Position numbers and translations under genes: made by a program. Positions 1-6,948 of a stretch of DNA of 12,774 nucleotides are shown here, one piece after another; the first letter of the stretch is position 1, and every line of letters begins with the position of its first letter. Origin of the DNA: Clostridiales bacterium (GTDB lineage Bacteria; Bacillota; Clostridia; Christensenellales; CAG-138); contig JAISXK010000059.1 of NCBI GenBank assembly GCA_031270585.1, positions 1 to 12,774 of the forward strand. Direction: 5' to 3'. The notes under the pieces are model-generated. The model was given only the letters and a program-made list of their open reading frames with translations. It did not search any database and was not told the origin of the DNA.

Positions 1-1529
1 TACAGCGTGATAAACGGCAGTTCCTGCACAATCGCCTGTTGGAGTGCCGCGCTTGTTTCGCGCATCCGCTTTTCATCCACAGCGGCGGCGGCGGCGTTCA
101 TCAGCGTATTCATGGACTCGCTTTGGTATCCGCCATAGTTGCGTATGCCGTTTGCGCTTAGCAGCAGCGCAAGGTTGCCGCTGCGCTCTAAATTGAGCCC
201 CACAAGCGCAAGATCAAATTCGCCTGCGGCCAGCTTTTGCTCGTATGCGCCGTTCTCTTCACCGACGCTCAGACGCTCGGCCACCACGCTTACCTCTATG
301 CCGGCATAGGCAAGTTGGGACGCAATCATGCCTGCGGCGCTTTTGCGGTAGGTGTTTTCGGTGCTGTCGTTCACAAGCAGCGTCAATGAAAGCCTTCTGC
401 CGTTGCTTACATAAAAACCATCCTCATCCTTTTCGGTGTAGCCGGCCTCTCTCAGCAGCGTCTCGGCCTTGCCCGGATCGTAATCGTAAATCTTGGTGGT
501 TGAATCGTATAAAAAAGAATCCGGCGGCACCGGCACATCGCAGATAGCCGCCCTGTTCATATAAATGTTGGAAACGATGGCGCTTCTGTCTATGGCGTGC
601 GCAATCGCCTGGCGCACAAGCAGATTGCGCAATGTTCCCCTGTTGTGGTTAAACAGCAGCGCCTCGCAATCCTGCGTGCCGATATCCAACACCACCGTTA
701 CGCCTTCCTCCCTGTGCTTGCCGGCTGCCACATTGGACGTGGGCACCATATTCAACTGACCCGCGTCGTAGCTGTCCAGCGCCACGTCGTTGCTTTCCCT
801 TGCCAGAAAGCGCACGGTGGGTATGTAGGGGCTTTGCCGCCACCATTGCGTGTTAACGGCAAGCTCCACACGGGTCTCCCCTGCGTACTGTAGCTTATAA
901 GGCCCCGTGCCGTTGAGCGTTTCGGGCGCGTTTCTCACGCATAGTACGGGGAACATCAGCGCGTAAAGCGACATTTGCCCGCTGCGCCGGAATGTGATGG
1001 TGAAGGTTTTGTTATCCAGCGTCTCCATACTCTCGTAAGCCTGATACAGCAGCGGATAATAAAAGCTTTCTTCACCCATGGCCAATATCAAATTGATGGT
1101 GTGTTTTACGTCCGACGCCGTGAGCACGCCCTCGCCATCGTGCCAGAGCACGTTTTCGCGCAGCTCAAACGTCCACACCCGGCCGGTATCGTCGCAGCTC
1201 CATTTTTCCACCAGCGAGGCGATGACGCGATTATTGGCGTCGCAGCGCAAAAGCGGCTCGTACACGAGCGAATACAGTGTGCGCATTTCTTCGGTGCCCA
1301 CCAAAAGCGCGTTGGTGGCTGCGCCATTCGCGCCGATAAAGGGGTTGCGCGGCATAGGCAGCAATAATTCGCCGCCGGTTTCGGGCTGTTGCTCGGGGAT
1401 TGCCGTGGGCAGCACGATGGGGGTCGCCTCAGGCTCCTCCGGCGCGTTCCCGCCGCAGCCTGCAATCAATACGACGCAAACGAGCGGGATACTAAAAAGC
1501 ATCCTTATAAAGTTGCCGGTATTTTTCAT
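1..1529 (-). CDS. ABC transporter substrate-binding lipoprotein, SBP family 5 (peptide/nickel type), C-terminus cut by window edge
   Basis: Likely an extracytoplasmic solute receptor that hands oligopeptides or similar ligands to an ABC importer. I translated 509 codons from the ATG at 1529 with no stop before the edge. Family members are usually about 500-600 residues, so only the end is missing. Residues 1-25 form a lipoprotein signal: basic start, hydrophobic core, and lipobox L-I-A-G-C with Cys25 as the lipidation site, followed by a Pro/Glu-rich linker. Family 5 hallmarks follow: LVYEPLL, a segment reading WTFELRENVLWHDG then TASDVK, later RQAIAHAIDRSAIV, and YDYDPGKAETLLREAGY. An AAAAAAGG stretch lies 12 bases before the ATG. 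A second in-frame ATG at 1502 would lose the basic signal region, so 1529 is preferred. The start lies 38 bp inside the upstream transglycosylase gene. No permease or ATPase for it is visible. The ligand is unknown. Confidence 0.9.
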   Translation of the reverse strand, partial: MKNTGNFIRMLFSIPLVCVVLIAGCGGNAPEEPEATPIVLPTAIPEQQPETGGELLLPMPRNPFIGANGAATNALLVGTEEMRTLYSLVYEPLLRCDANNRVIASLVEKWSCDDTGRVWTFELRENVLWHDGEGVLTASDVKHTINLILAMGEESFYYPLLYQAYESMETLDNKTFTITFRRSGQMSLYALMFPVLCVRNAPETLNGTGPYKLQYAGETRVELAVNTQWWRQSPYIPTVRFLARESNDVALDSYDAGQLNMVPTSNVAAGKHREEGVTVVLDIGTQDCEALLFNHNRGTLRNLLVRQAIAHAIDRSAIVSNIYMNRAAICDVPVPPDSFLYDSTTKIYDYDPGKAETLLREAGYTEKDEDGFYVSNGRRLSLTLLVNDSTENTYRKSAAGMIASQLAYAGIEVSVVAERLSVGEENGAYEQKLAAGEFDLALVGLNLERSGNLALLLSANGIRNYGGYQSESMNTLMNAAAAAVDEKRMRETSAALQQAIVQELPFITL

Positions 1530-2070
1530 ATGCGTGAGTTACCTTTTTTACGTAGTTTGCGGTTTCAGGGTAGGGAATGTTGACAAGCGCGCCATCTTGC
1601 GTGACGGACACATCCGCCAGCCACTTATCCACCGTGCCCTGCCCGGCGTTATAGGCGGCGATGGCGACGGGCGTATCGTAGCGTTCCAGTAAAAAGTGCA
1701 GATACCAGCAGCCAAAGGCGATGTTGGTTTCAGGGTCGCAAAGCATATCTTCGCTAAAATCATCCATGGACAGCTTTTGGGCAATCCAGCCGCCTGTTTC
1801 GGGCATAACCTGCATCAGGCCGATCGCGCCGGATTTGCTAAGTGCAGTGGGGTCGTTGCCGCTTTCGATATGGATGACGGCGGCCACAAGGTACGGATCC
1901 AGCGCGTATCGCGCGGCGTATTTGCCGATGAGCGTGGCGTAGGTAAGCTTGCAGGCGCGCCTTTCAAGCGCGCGCTCCACAAACACGGCGATACCAAGCA
2001 CCACTACCAGCAGCGACAGCACGACGAGTATAACGCATAGCAGTTTTCTTTTTGATACGGTTTCTCTCAC
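1492..2070 (-). CDS. Membrane-anchored lytic transglycosylase (SLT domain, Slt70-like)
   Basis: Expected to cleave the MurNAc-GlcNAc bond of peptidoglycan outside the membrane, forming 1,6-anhydro ends. From the GTG at 2070 it has 192 residues. A basic stretch (SKRKLL) is followed by one hydrophobic segment at about residues 10-31, a signal anchor or uncleaved signal. The SLT domain then fills the rest. The catalytic glutamate is in HIESGNDP (Glu69), followed by GAIGLMQVMPET and the AAYNAGQGTV motif, in family order. An in-frame TTG at 2097 would add nine residues and overlap coaE by 20 bp; GTG at 2070 sits seven bases after the coaE stop and is my choice. Neither has a strong ribosome site, so coupling to coaE is likely. 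Size and layout resemble the small Bacillus YjbJ-type enzymes. The 3' end contains the start of the lipoprotein gene. Confidence 0.9.
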   Translation of the reverse strand: MRETVSKRKLLCVILVVLSLLVVVLGIAVFVERALERRACKLTYATLIGKYAARYALDPYLVAAVIHIESGNDPTALSKSGAIGLMQVMPETGGWIAQKLSMDDFSEDMLCDPETNIAFGCWYLHFLLERYDTPVAIAAYNAGQGTVDKWLADVSVTQDGALVNIPYPETANYVKKVTHAYEKYRQLYKDAF

Positions 2071-2077
2071 AATGTTC

Positions 2078-2689
2078 TCAGTCCAACAGCCTTTCAACGC
2101 AGGAATAGACCTGCCAGTGAAACTCTTCGAGCGTGGTCGAATTGTGCACCACCTTATCGGCGTATTTTATTTTGTCATACTGCGGCATCTGGCTATATAT
2201 CCGCACATAGGCTTGCTCTTTGGTGCAACGGTCGCGCCGCATAACGCGCGCGGCGCGCATCTCGTCGTCGGCCACGACCAGCCATACCTCATCCATAAAG
2301 GTATGCATGCCCGTTTCGATTAATAACGCCACATCCCACACCACGGGGGCTGTGGGGCAGCGCTTTTTATAGTCGTCCTCCAGCGCGCGCATGAGCTGTA
2401 TCGTCGGCGGATGCAGCAGCGCCTCTACCGCAGCGCGCTCTTCTGCGGATGAAAATATGATATCCGCCAGTCGGGCGCGGTCAAGCTCGCCGCCCTGCAA
2501 CAGTATGCGCCTGCCGTAGCGCAAAACCAGCGCCGCCAACCCCGCAGAGTCCGGCTCCACCGCCATGCGGGACGCATCGTCCGCATCCAACACATAAACG
2601 CCAAGCTTGCGCAGGTAATTGGCTGCGGTCGTTTTGCCGGCGCCTATACCGCCCGTCAAGCCTATACGCATGCCCTTCTTTACCGTCAT
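2078..2689 (-). CDS. coaE: Dephospho-CoA kinase
   Basis: Catalyses the last step of coenzyme A synthesis: ATP-dependent phosphorylation of the ribose 3'-OH of dephospho-CoA, in the cytoplasm. The 203-residue product has the usual family length. It opens with the P-loop GGIGAGKT (residues 13-20) inside the typical IGLTGGIGAGKTT start, then the LDADD motif (Asp35, Asp37) that binds substrate, and the core motif WDVALLIETG in the place of the usual P-L-L-F-E. Its ATG overlaps the polA stop as ATGA, so translation is probably coupled to polA. A second ATG at 2671 (residue 7) lies closer to the conserved MxIGLTGG start, with AAGAAGGG almost touching it, and could be the true start. Adjacency of polA and coaE is a common arrangement in Bacillota. 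Confidence 0.97.
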   Translation of the reverse strand: MTVKKGMRIGLTGGIGAGKTTAANYLRKLGVYVLDADDASRMAVEPDSAGLAALVLRYGRRILLQGGELDRARLADIIFSSAEERAAVEALLHPPTIQLMRALEDDYKKRCPTAPVVWDVALLIETGMHTFMDEVWLVVADDEMRAARVMRRDRCTKEQAYVRIYSQMPQYDKIKYADKVVHNSTTLEEFHWQVYSCVERLLD

Positions 2690-5268
2690 TTCGTATCAAA
2701 CCAGCTTTTTCCCGCACGCACCTGCGCCAGAAGGGGCACGCGCAGACGCATGGCGTTTTGCATGCAATCGCGTACCAGTTCCATGCAGGCATCCTTCTCT
2801 TCCGGCGGCGCATCCAATAATAATTCATCGTGCACCTGCAAAACAAGTTTTGCCTTTAAGCGTCTTTTTAATAACGCCTCATCCACACGCACCATGGCGA
2901 TTTTAATAATATCCGCCGCAGAGCCCTGTATGGGCATATTCATGGCTACGCGCTCGCCAAAAGAGCGGGCGTTGTATTGGCCGCTCTTAAGCTCGGGCAA
3001 ATCACGCCGCCTGCCCCACAGCGTGGCGACATAGCCGTTTTCTTTACCGTCTTCCACACTTTTTTGCATATACGCGCGCACGTTGGGGTAGCGGTTTAAG
3101 TATGTTTCGATATAGTCGCCCGCCTGCTTGCGGCTAATGCCCAAATTTTTAGCCAGCCCAAAATCGCTGATACCATAAACAATGCCGAAGTTTACCGCTT
3201 TGGCGGCGCTTCTCTGCGCAGGCGTTACCCGGTCTTCCGGCACGCCAAACACCTCGGCAGCGGTTTTTGTATGGATATCTCCGCCGCTTAAAAACGCCTG
3301 TGTCAGCGTTTCATCGCCGCTGATATGCGCGAGCAGCCTGAGTTCAATCTGCGAATAATCCGCGCCAATCAGCACATTGCCCTCGCCGGGTATAAACGCC
3401 TTTCTGATCTCTCGCCCCATATCGGTGCGCACGGGTATGTTTTGCAAGTTGGGCTCAGTGCTGGATATACGCCCTGTGGCCGTTACATTTTGGTTGAAAC
3501 TTGTATGCACCCGCCCATCCGCCGGAGAACGCGCCTGCAGCAGCCCTTCGATGAACGTGCTCCTGAGCTTCGTCAAAAAGCGGTATTCCTGTATGAAGGA
3601 CACGATGGGGTGCATATCATAAAGCGCGTCCAGTACGTCGGAATCGGTGGAATAGCCCGTTTTGGTTTTGCGCTGCACCGGCAGGCCGAGCCTATCAAAC
3701 AGCACGCAGCCCAACTGCCTGGGTGAAAGTATGTTGAAGCGCTCACCCGCCGACTCATAAATTTGCCCCTCAAGATCGGCAATGCGTACCATGTATTGCG
3801 CGCCCAGCGCGTTTAGCACCGTTTCATCCACGCGAAAGCCTTGTTTTTCCATGCGGTACAGCACGCCAACCAGCGGCATCTCCACCTCGCTGCAGAGCCC
3901 ATCCAGTCCCTTTGCCATGAGTTCGCCCGTCATGGGGGTATAGAGCCGCCAAAGCGCCGCCGCACCGGCGCTCTCGCCAAGGCGCGCTTGCGTCAGAACC
4001 TCCAGCGAGGCCGCCGGGCGTATGGCGTTTAGCAAATAATCCGCTATCATGGCGTCAAACGTAAGCCCGCGCAGCGCTATGCCGAAAGCATACAAAAAGT
4101 GCATGCACTTTTTGCCGTCATACACGCGCTTCTCAATGCCCGCGTCTTCCAATATGGGCTTTAACATGGCAAGCGCGGTCTCCGGCTCGATGCCGGGCTC
4201 CAAAAGCGTGCCATTAAAGCAAACGCTGTACTCCCTGTCCTCTTCGCCCGCAAAGCAAAGCGTATCCGCCCCCACATAAAAGGCGAAGGACGTTCCCTCA
4301 CCCACCCGCGCAAGGGCGGCTTGCAGCGCCGGCAGATCCGTAATAGAAATTTTTTTTATGGTTGCGCGCTGCGCGCTTTTGGGAGCGGTTGCGGCTACGT
4401 CGCCACGCGGCAGCCGTTTTGCTATGGCGTTTAACTGCTTTTGGTGCAGCAGGGGCGCCGCAGCTACCATACGCGCCGGATCAAACGCGCAATCCGCCAG
4501 AGTATAGGGTAGCGGCACATGCGTATCGATCAGCCCCAGTTTATAGCTCAGACGGGCAAGACCGGCGCTATCGGCGATCTTTTCGCCAAGCTTACCCTTC
4601 ACATCCATCGCGTGCGCCAGCACGTTTTCCATACTGCCATACATGTGTAGCAGCTTGATCGCCGATTTTTCGCCCACGCCGGGTATGCCGGGTATATTGT
4701 CAGAGCTATCCCCCATCAAGCCCTTCAAATCGGGCATCTGTACCGGCGTCAGCCCGTATAGTTCGTTTAGCGTGGCGATATCCACCTCAACCGTATCGGT
4801 AATGCCTTTTTTGGTGAGCAGCACATGCGTGCTATCGCCCACCAGTTGCAGCGCGTCACGGTCGCCCGTTACCAGCAGAGCGGGCATACCGTCGTTTTGC
4901 GCCAGGCGCGCCGCAGTGCCCAATATATCATCAGCCTCAAAGCCTCGGGCGGTGCTGACTCGTATGCCCATTTGCCGTAAAATCTCTTGCAGCAGCGGGA
5001 ACTGAGGGCGAAGATCTGCGGGTGTTTCGCGCCTGCCCGCCTTATATTCTTTATATGTTTCATGGCGGAATGTGGGTCCATGCACATCAAACGCCACCAC
5101 CAGATGGCTGGGCCCGCGATCGATAAGCTTTAAGAGCATGCTTAAAAACCCGTGCACGGCGTTGGTGGGCGTGCCGTCTTCACTCGTCATAGTGGATGGC
5201 AACGCATAATACGCCCTGTGCATCAGGCTGTTGCCGTCAATGGCGATCAGCAGCTTTTCGTTATTCAT
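2686..5268 (-). CDS. polA: DNA polymerase I, with 5' nuclease and degenerate 3'-5' exonuclease domain
   Basis: Gap filling, Okazaki-primer removal and repair synthesis. From the ATG at 5268 it has 860 residues. The 5' nuclease domain (1 to about 300) keeps its acidic metal ligands: Asp11 in DGNS, Glu111/Asp113/Asp114 in FEADDILG, Asp136/Asp138 in TGDRDA, Asp187/Asp190 in GDSSDNIPG. The middle domain (about 300-475) has the fold's length but no DxE in the first exonuclease motif, where FAFYVGADT stands instead, so proofreading is probably lost, as in Bacillus Pol I. The polymerase domain has motif A DYSQIELR (Asp637), motif B KAVNFGIVYG (Lys690, Phe694, Tyr698) and motif C QVHDELL (Asp814). 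Phe694 is the position that disfavours dideoxynucleotides in Pol I. An in-frame ATG at 5283 lacks a ribosome site, while GGGGGG precedes the ATG at 5268. Confidence 0.97.
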   Translation of the reverse strand: MNNEKLLIAIDGNSLMHRAYYALPSTMTSEDGTPTNAVHGFLSMLLKLIDRGPSHLVVAFDVHGPTFRHETYKEYKAGRRETPADLRPQFPLLQEILRQMGIRVSTARGFEADDILGTAARLAQNDGMPALLVTGDRDALQLVGDSTHVLLTKKGITDTVEVDIATLNELYGLTPVQMPDLKGLMGDSSDNIPGIPGVGEKSAIKLLHMYGSMENVLAHAMDVKGKLGEKIADSAGLARLSYKLGLIDTHVPLPYTLADCAFDPARMVAAAPLLHQKQLNAIAKRLPRGDVAATAPKSAQRATIKKISITDLPALQAALARVGEGTSFAFYVGADTLCFAGEEDREYSVCFNGTLLEPGIEPETALAMLKPILEDAGIEKRVYDGKKCMHFLYAFGIALRGLTFDAMIADYLLNAIRPAASLEVLTQARLGESAGAAALWRLYTPMTGELMAKGLDGLCSEVEMPLVGVLYRMEKQGFRVDETVLNALGAQYMVRIADLEGQIYESAGERFNILSPRQLGCVLFDRLGLPVQRKTKTGYSTDSDVLDALYDMHPIVSFIQEYRFLTKLRSTFIEGLLQARSPADGRVHTSFNQNVTATGRISSTEPNLQNIPVRTDMGREIRKAFIPGEGNVLIGADYSQIELRLLAHISGDETLTQAFLSGGDIHTKTAAEVFGVPEDRVTPAQRSAAKAVNFGIVYGISDFGLAKNLGISRKQAGDYIETYLNRYPNVRAYMQKSVEDGKENGYVATLWGRRRDLPELKSGQYNARSFGERVAMNMPIQGSAADIIKIAMVRVDEALLKRRLKAKLVLQVHDELLLDAPPEEKDACMELVRDCMQNAMRLRVPLLAQVRAGKSWFDTK

Positions 5269-5271
5269 TGT

Positions 5272-5277
5272 CCCCCC
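5272..5277 (-). promoter_or_regulatory. Ribosome binding site deciding the polA start
   Basis: On the minus strand a GGGGGG run lies three bases before the ATG at 5268 and inside the reading frame opened by the ATG at 5283. The upstream ATG is preceded by AACCTC, which cannot pair with the anti-Shine-Dalgarno sequence. This favours the shorter 860-residue protein starting MNNEKLLIAIDGNS. The short spacing is a weakness of this reading. Confidence 0.5.
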
Positions 5278-5297
5278 GTTCATGAGGTTTTTAGTTT

Positions 5298-5319
5298 GAA
5301 GGCTTTACCCTCAGCCTTC
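5298..5319 (-). repeat. Hairpin in the pdp-polA gap (7-bp perfect stem)
   Basis: GAAGGCT at 5298-5304 pairs perfectly with AGCCTTC at 5313-5319 around an eight-base loop. On the minus-strand transcript it lies about 30 bases before the polA start. No U-run follows on that strand, so it is not a standard terminator. It may be an mRNA stability or attenuation element, or part of a dispersed intergenic repeat together with the adjacent hairpin. Confidence 0.6.
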
Positions 5320-5321
5320 CG

Positions 5322-5356
5322 CCAAAGGGATGTCTCCCGGAGACGTTTCCTTTCGG
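5322..5356 (-). repeat. Compound hairpin in the pdp-polA gap
   Basis: An inner stem GTCTC (5332-5336) / GAGAC (5340-5344) with a three-base loop is enclosed by outer arms CCAAAGGGA (5322-5330) and TCCTTTCGG (5348-5356), which pair at eight of nine positions counting one wobble. It lies just downstream of the pdp stop on the minus strand. Without a U-tract, termination is unlikely; processing between pdp and polA or a repeat element is more plausible. Confidence 0.6.
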
Positions 5357-5366
5357 ACACCGGCTG

Positions 5367-6686
5367 CTATTCTACCACGCCATACACCATGGGCGAATTT
5401 TGCCGGCACGCGGCGGCTTCTATCGTAACGCCGCTCAAAAACACCGTCTTGGCGCCCTGCACGCGGGTTTCGTCGTTTACATAAAATGTGCAGATGGGTT
5501 CATTCGCCTCCACAGCGTCATGCAGGCGCTTATGCATCACGAGCCCCACGGCGGGGTCGATCCCGTCATCCTTTGTCGCCCTGCCGGCGCCCAGCATCTG
5601 CGCCGCCTGCCCGATACGCGCCGTCCGCATGCTGCTGATGTGGCCCTTTTGTCCCGCGCAAACAGGTATGCGCGCCTTGACGGCGCAAAGCTCGTTGATC
5701 TTATCCACATCGATATAGCTTTCATCGCCGTCCTGGGCTTTGACCATGGCCTTTAGCCGGCCGATCCCCGCGCCGGATTTAACTGCCTCTTCGAGCAACT
5801 TCCTGGCTGCTCCGTCATCCCCGGCGATGCCGCCGAGCTTTAGCATGTGCACGCCAAGCAGCATGCACACCTCATACAGCGGGTTGCCGCCTTTGATTTT
5901 GCCGGCCAATACCTCTATGGCCTCGCGCATTTCCAGCGCGTTACCTACCGCCAGCCCCAGCGGCTGGTTCATATCGGTAAGCAGCGCCACCACCTTGCGG
6001 CCCAGATGATTGCCTATTTCCACCATGGTTTTGGCCAGACGCCTTGATTCTTCCACAGTTTCCAAAAATGCGCCGCTGCCGGTTTTCACATCCAGCACAA
6101 TGGCGTCGGCCCCAGCGGCAAGCTTTTTGCTCATGATGCTGGATGCGATCAGCGGTACGCTGCTCACGGTGGCCGTTACATCCCGGAGGGCGTAAATCTT
6201 TTTGTCGGCGGGCGCAAGGTTACCGCTTTGGCCGATCACCGCGATGCCTATATTCTTCACCTGTTCGATAAAACGCCGTATGCCGAGCTCCACCGAAAGG
6301 CCGGGTATGCTCTCCAGTTTATCCAGCGTGCCGCCGGTATGCCCCAGGCCCCGGCCCGACATTTTGGCGACCGCTCCGCCGCACGCCGCCACAAGCGGCG
6401 CCACAACCAAAGTGGTGGTATCGCCCACGCCGCCGGTGGAATGTTTGTCCACCTTCACGCCGGGTATCTCTGAAAGATCAATACTATCGCCCTCGCGCAT
6501 CATGCTCATGGTTAGCTCGGCGGTCTCCCGCGCGTCCATGCCATTCAGGCACACCGCCATCAAAAAGGCGGACATCTGGTAATCGGGTATATCGCCTTTG
6601 AGATAGCCTTTGATCAGCCATTGTATTTCAACGGCTGAAAGCGATTCGCTGCGGCGCTTTTTATCTATTAAATCGACTGCGCGCAT
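5367..6686 (-). CDS. pdp: Pyrimidine-nucleoside phosphorylase
   Basis: Cytoplasmic salvage enzyme: splits uridine, thymidine or deoxyuridine with phosphate into base and (deoxy)ribose 1-phosphate. The 439-residue product is the normal family length. It shows KHSTGGVGD (residues 81-89, phosphate-binding loop), the family signature running from Ser110 to Glu125 (SGRGLGHTGGTLDKLE), IGQSGNLAPADKK (151-163), and the pyrimidine contacts Arg168, Ser183 and Lys187 in the region RDVTATVSS to SSIMSKK. The overall text is closer to Bacillus Pdp than to E. coli thymidine phosphorylase DeoA, so broad pyrimidine specificity is expected, although deoA function is not excluded. AAAGGG lies eight bases before the ATG at 6686. 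It has its own promoter in the divergent region and lies 98 bp upstream of polA in the same direction. No other salvage genes adjoin it. Confidence 0.95.
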   Translation of the reverse strand: MRAVDLIDKKRRSESLSAVEIQWLIKGYLKGDIPDYQMSAFLMAVCLNGMDARETAELTMSMMREGDSIDLSEIPGVKVDKHSTGGVGDTTTLVVAPLVAACGGAVAKMSGRGLGHTGGTLDKLESIPGLSVELGIRRFIEQVKNIGIAVIGQSGNLAPADKKIYALRDVTATVSSVPLIASSIMSKKLAAGADAIVLDVKTGSGAFLETVEESRRLAKTMVEIGNHLGRKVVALLTDMNQPLGLAVGNALEMREAIEVLAGKIKGGNPLYEVCMLLGVHMLKLGGIAGDDGAARKLLEEAVKSGAGIGRLKAMVKAQDGDESYIDVDKINELCAVKARIPVCAGQKGHISSMRTARIGQAAQMLGAGRATKDDGIDPAVGLVMHKRLHDAVEANEPICTFYVNDETRVQGAKTVFLSGVTIEAAACRQNSPMVYGVVE

Positions 6687-6749
6687 GCCTCTGTCCCTTT
6701 TTTGTAAAATAAGGGCCGCCGCAATTCTTACCGACAGCCCTGCCTGAAC

Positions 6750-6778
6750 ATTGTATCAAAGGCCGATGCGCGCCGCAA
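6750..6778 (-). promoter_or_regulatory. Predicted promoter of pdp
   Basis: On the minus strand, -35 TTGCGG (6778-6773) and -10 TACAAT (6755-6750) are separated by exactly 17 bases. The -10 matches the sigma-A consensus at five of six positions, the -35 at only the first three. The leader to the pdp ATG would be about 60 bases. It may also serve polA and the genes beyond, since I see no good promoter in the pdp-polA gap. Confidence 0.6.
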
Positions 6779-6815
6779 GCGCAGTACTGATAAAATTGTG
6801 TGAACACTTAACCGG

Positions 6816-6845
6816 ATTCGCGCCGGCAAAAGGTTTACCGCGAAT
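6816..6845. repeat. 7-bp inverted repeat between the divergent promoters
   Basis: ATTCGCG (6816-6822) and CGCGAAT (6839-6845) are perfect inverse complements separated by 16 bases. They lie between the two promoters, upstream of both -35 boxes. This could be a regulator site, a hairpin, or chance; nothing links it to the TetR protein, whose likely site has a different sequence. Confidence 0.4.
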
Positions 6846-6886
6846 GGATATCATAGTTATGTTGTGGTATATTCCCGCTTTTTCTG

Positions 6887-6915
6887 TTGACCTCTCGCTC
6901 CTGTCATGATAAAAT
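6887..6915 (+). promoter_or_regulatory. Predicted sigma-A promoter of the tetR-ABC-adaptor operon
   Basis: TTGACC (6887-6892) and TAAAAT (6910-6915) are each one base from consensus and are spaced by exactly 17 bases, the best promoter match I found in the window. Transcription would start near 6922, giving a leader of roughly 27 bases. The start point falls inside the palindrome at 6916-6931, as expected for direct repression. Confidence 0.8.
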
Positions 6916-6931
6916 CTAACCGACCGGTTAG
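6916..6931. promoter_or_regulatory. Probable TetR-family operator
   Basis: CTAACCGACCGGTTAG is a near-perfect palindrome: seven of eight base pairs match, with only the central pair off. It begins directly after the -10 box and ends three bases before the ribosome site of the regulator gene. Sites with an ACCGACCGGT-like core are common for TetR/AcrR proteins. Position and symmetry point to autorepression of the whole operon. Which protein binds is inferred from adjacency. Confidence 0.75.
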
Positions 6932-6948
6932 TTGAGGGGGGATATGTC

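Larger units (their letters stand above)
6687..6948. other. Divergent intergenic control region
   Basis: This 262-bp stretch between the back-to-back starts of pdp and the tetR-type gene holds no gene. It contains one promoter facing each way, the likely repressor operator, and a 7-bp inverted repeat between the promoters. In the pdp leader, CCCTT and AAGGG on the minus strand can pair around an A/T-rich loop and would cover the pdp ribosome site; this is weak and speculative. Confidence 0.75.

Noticed and set aside
1696..2323. Plus-strand open frames of 114-124 codons opposite the transglycosylase and coaE genes
   Set aside because: They are antisense shadows of two well-supported genes and show no family features or ribosome sites.
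5298..5319. Hairpin before polA as a rho-independent terminator of pdp
   Set aside because: No run of U follows the stem on the minus-strand transcript, so intrinsic termination is not supported.
5152..5484. Plus-strand open frame of 110 codons spanning the polA start, the gap and the pdp end
   Set aside because: It runs antisense to two conserved genes and crosses the hairpin region; its protein text has no domain.
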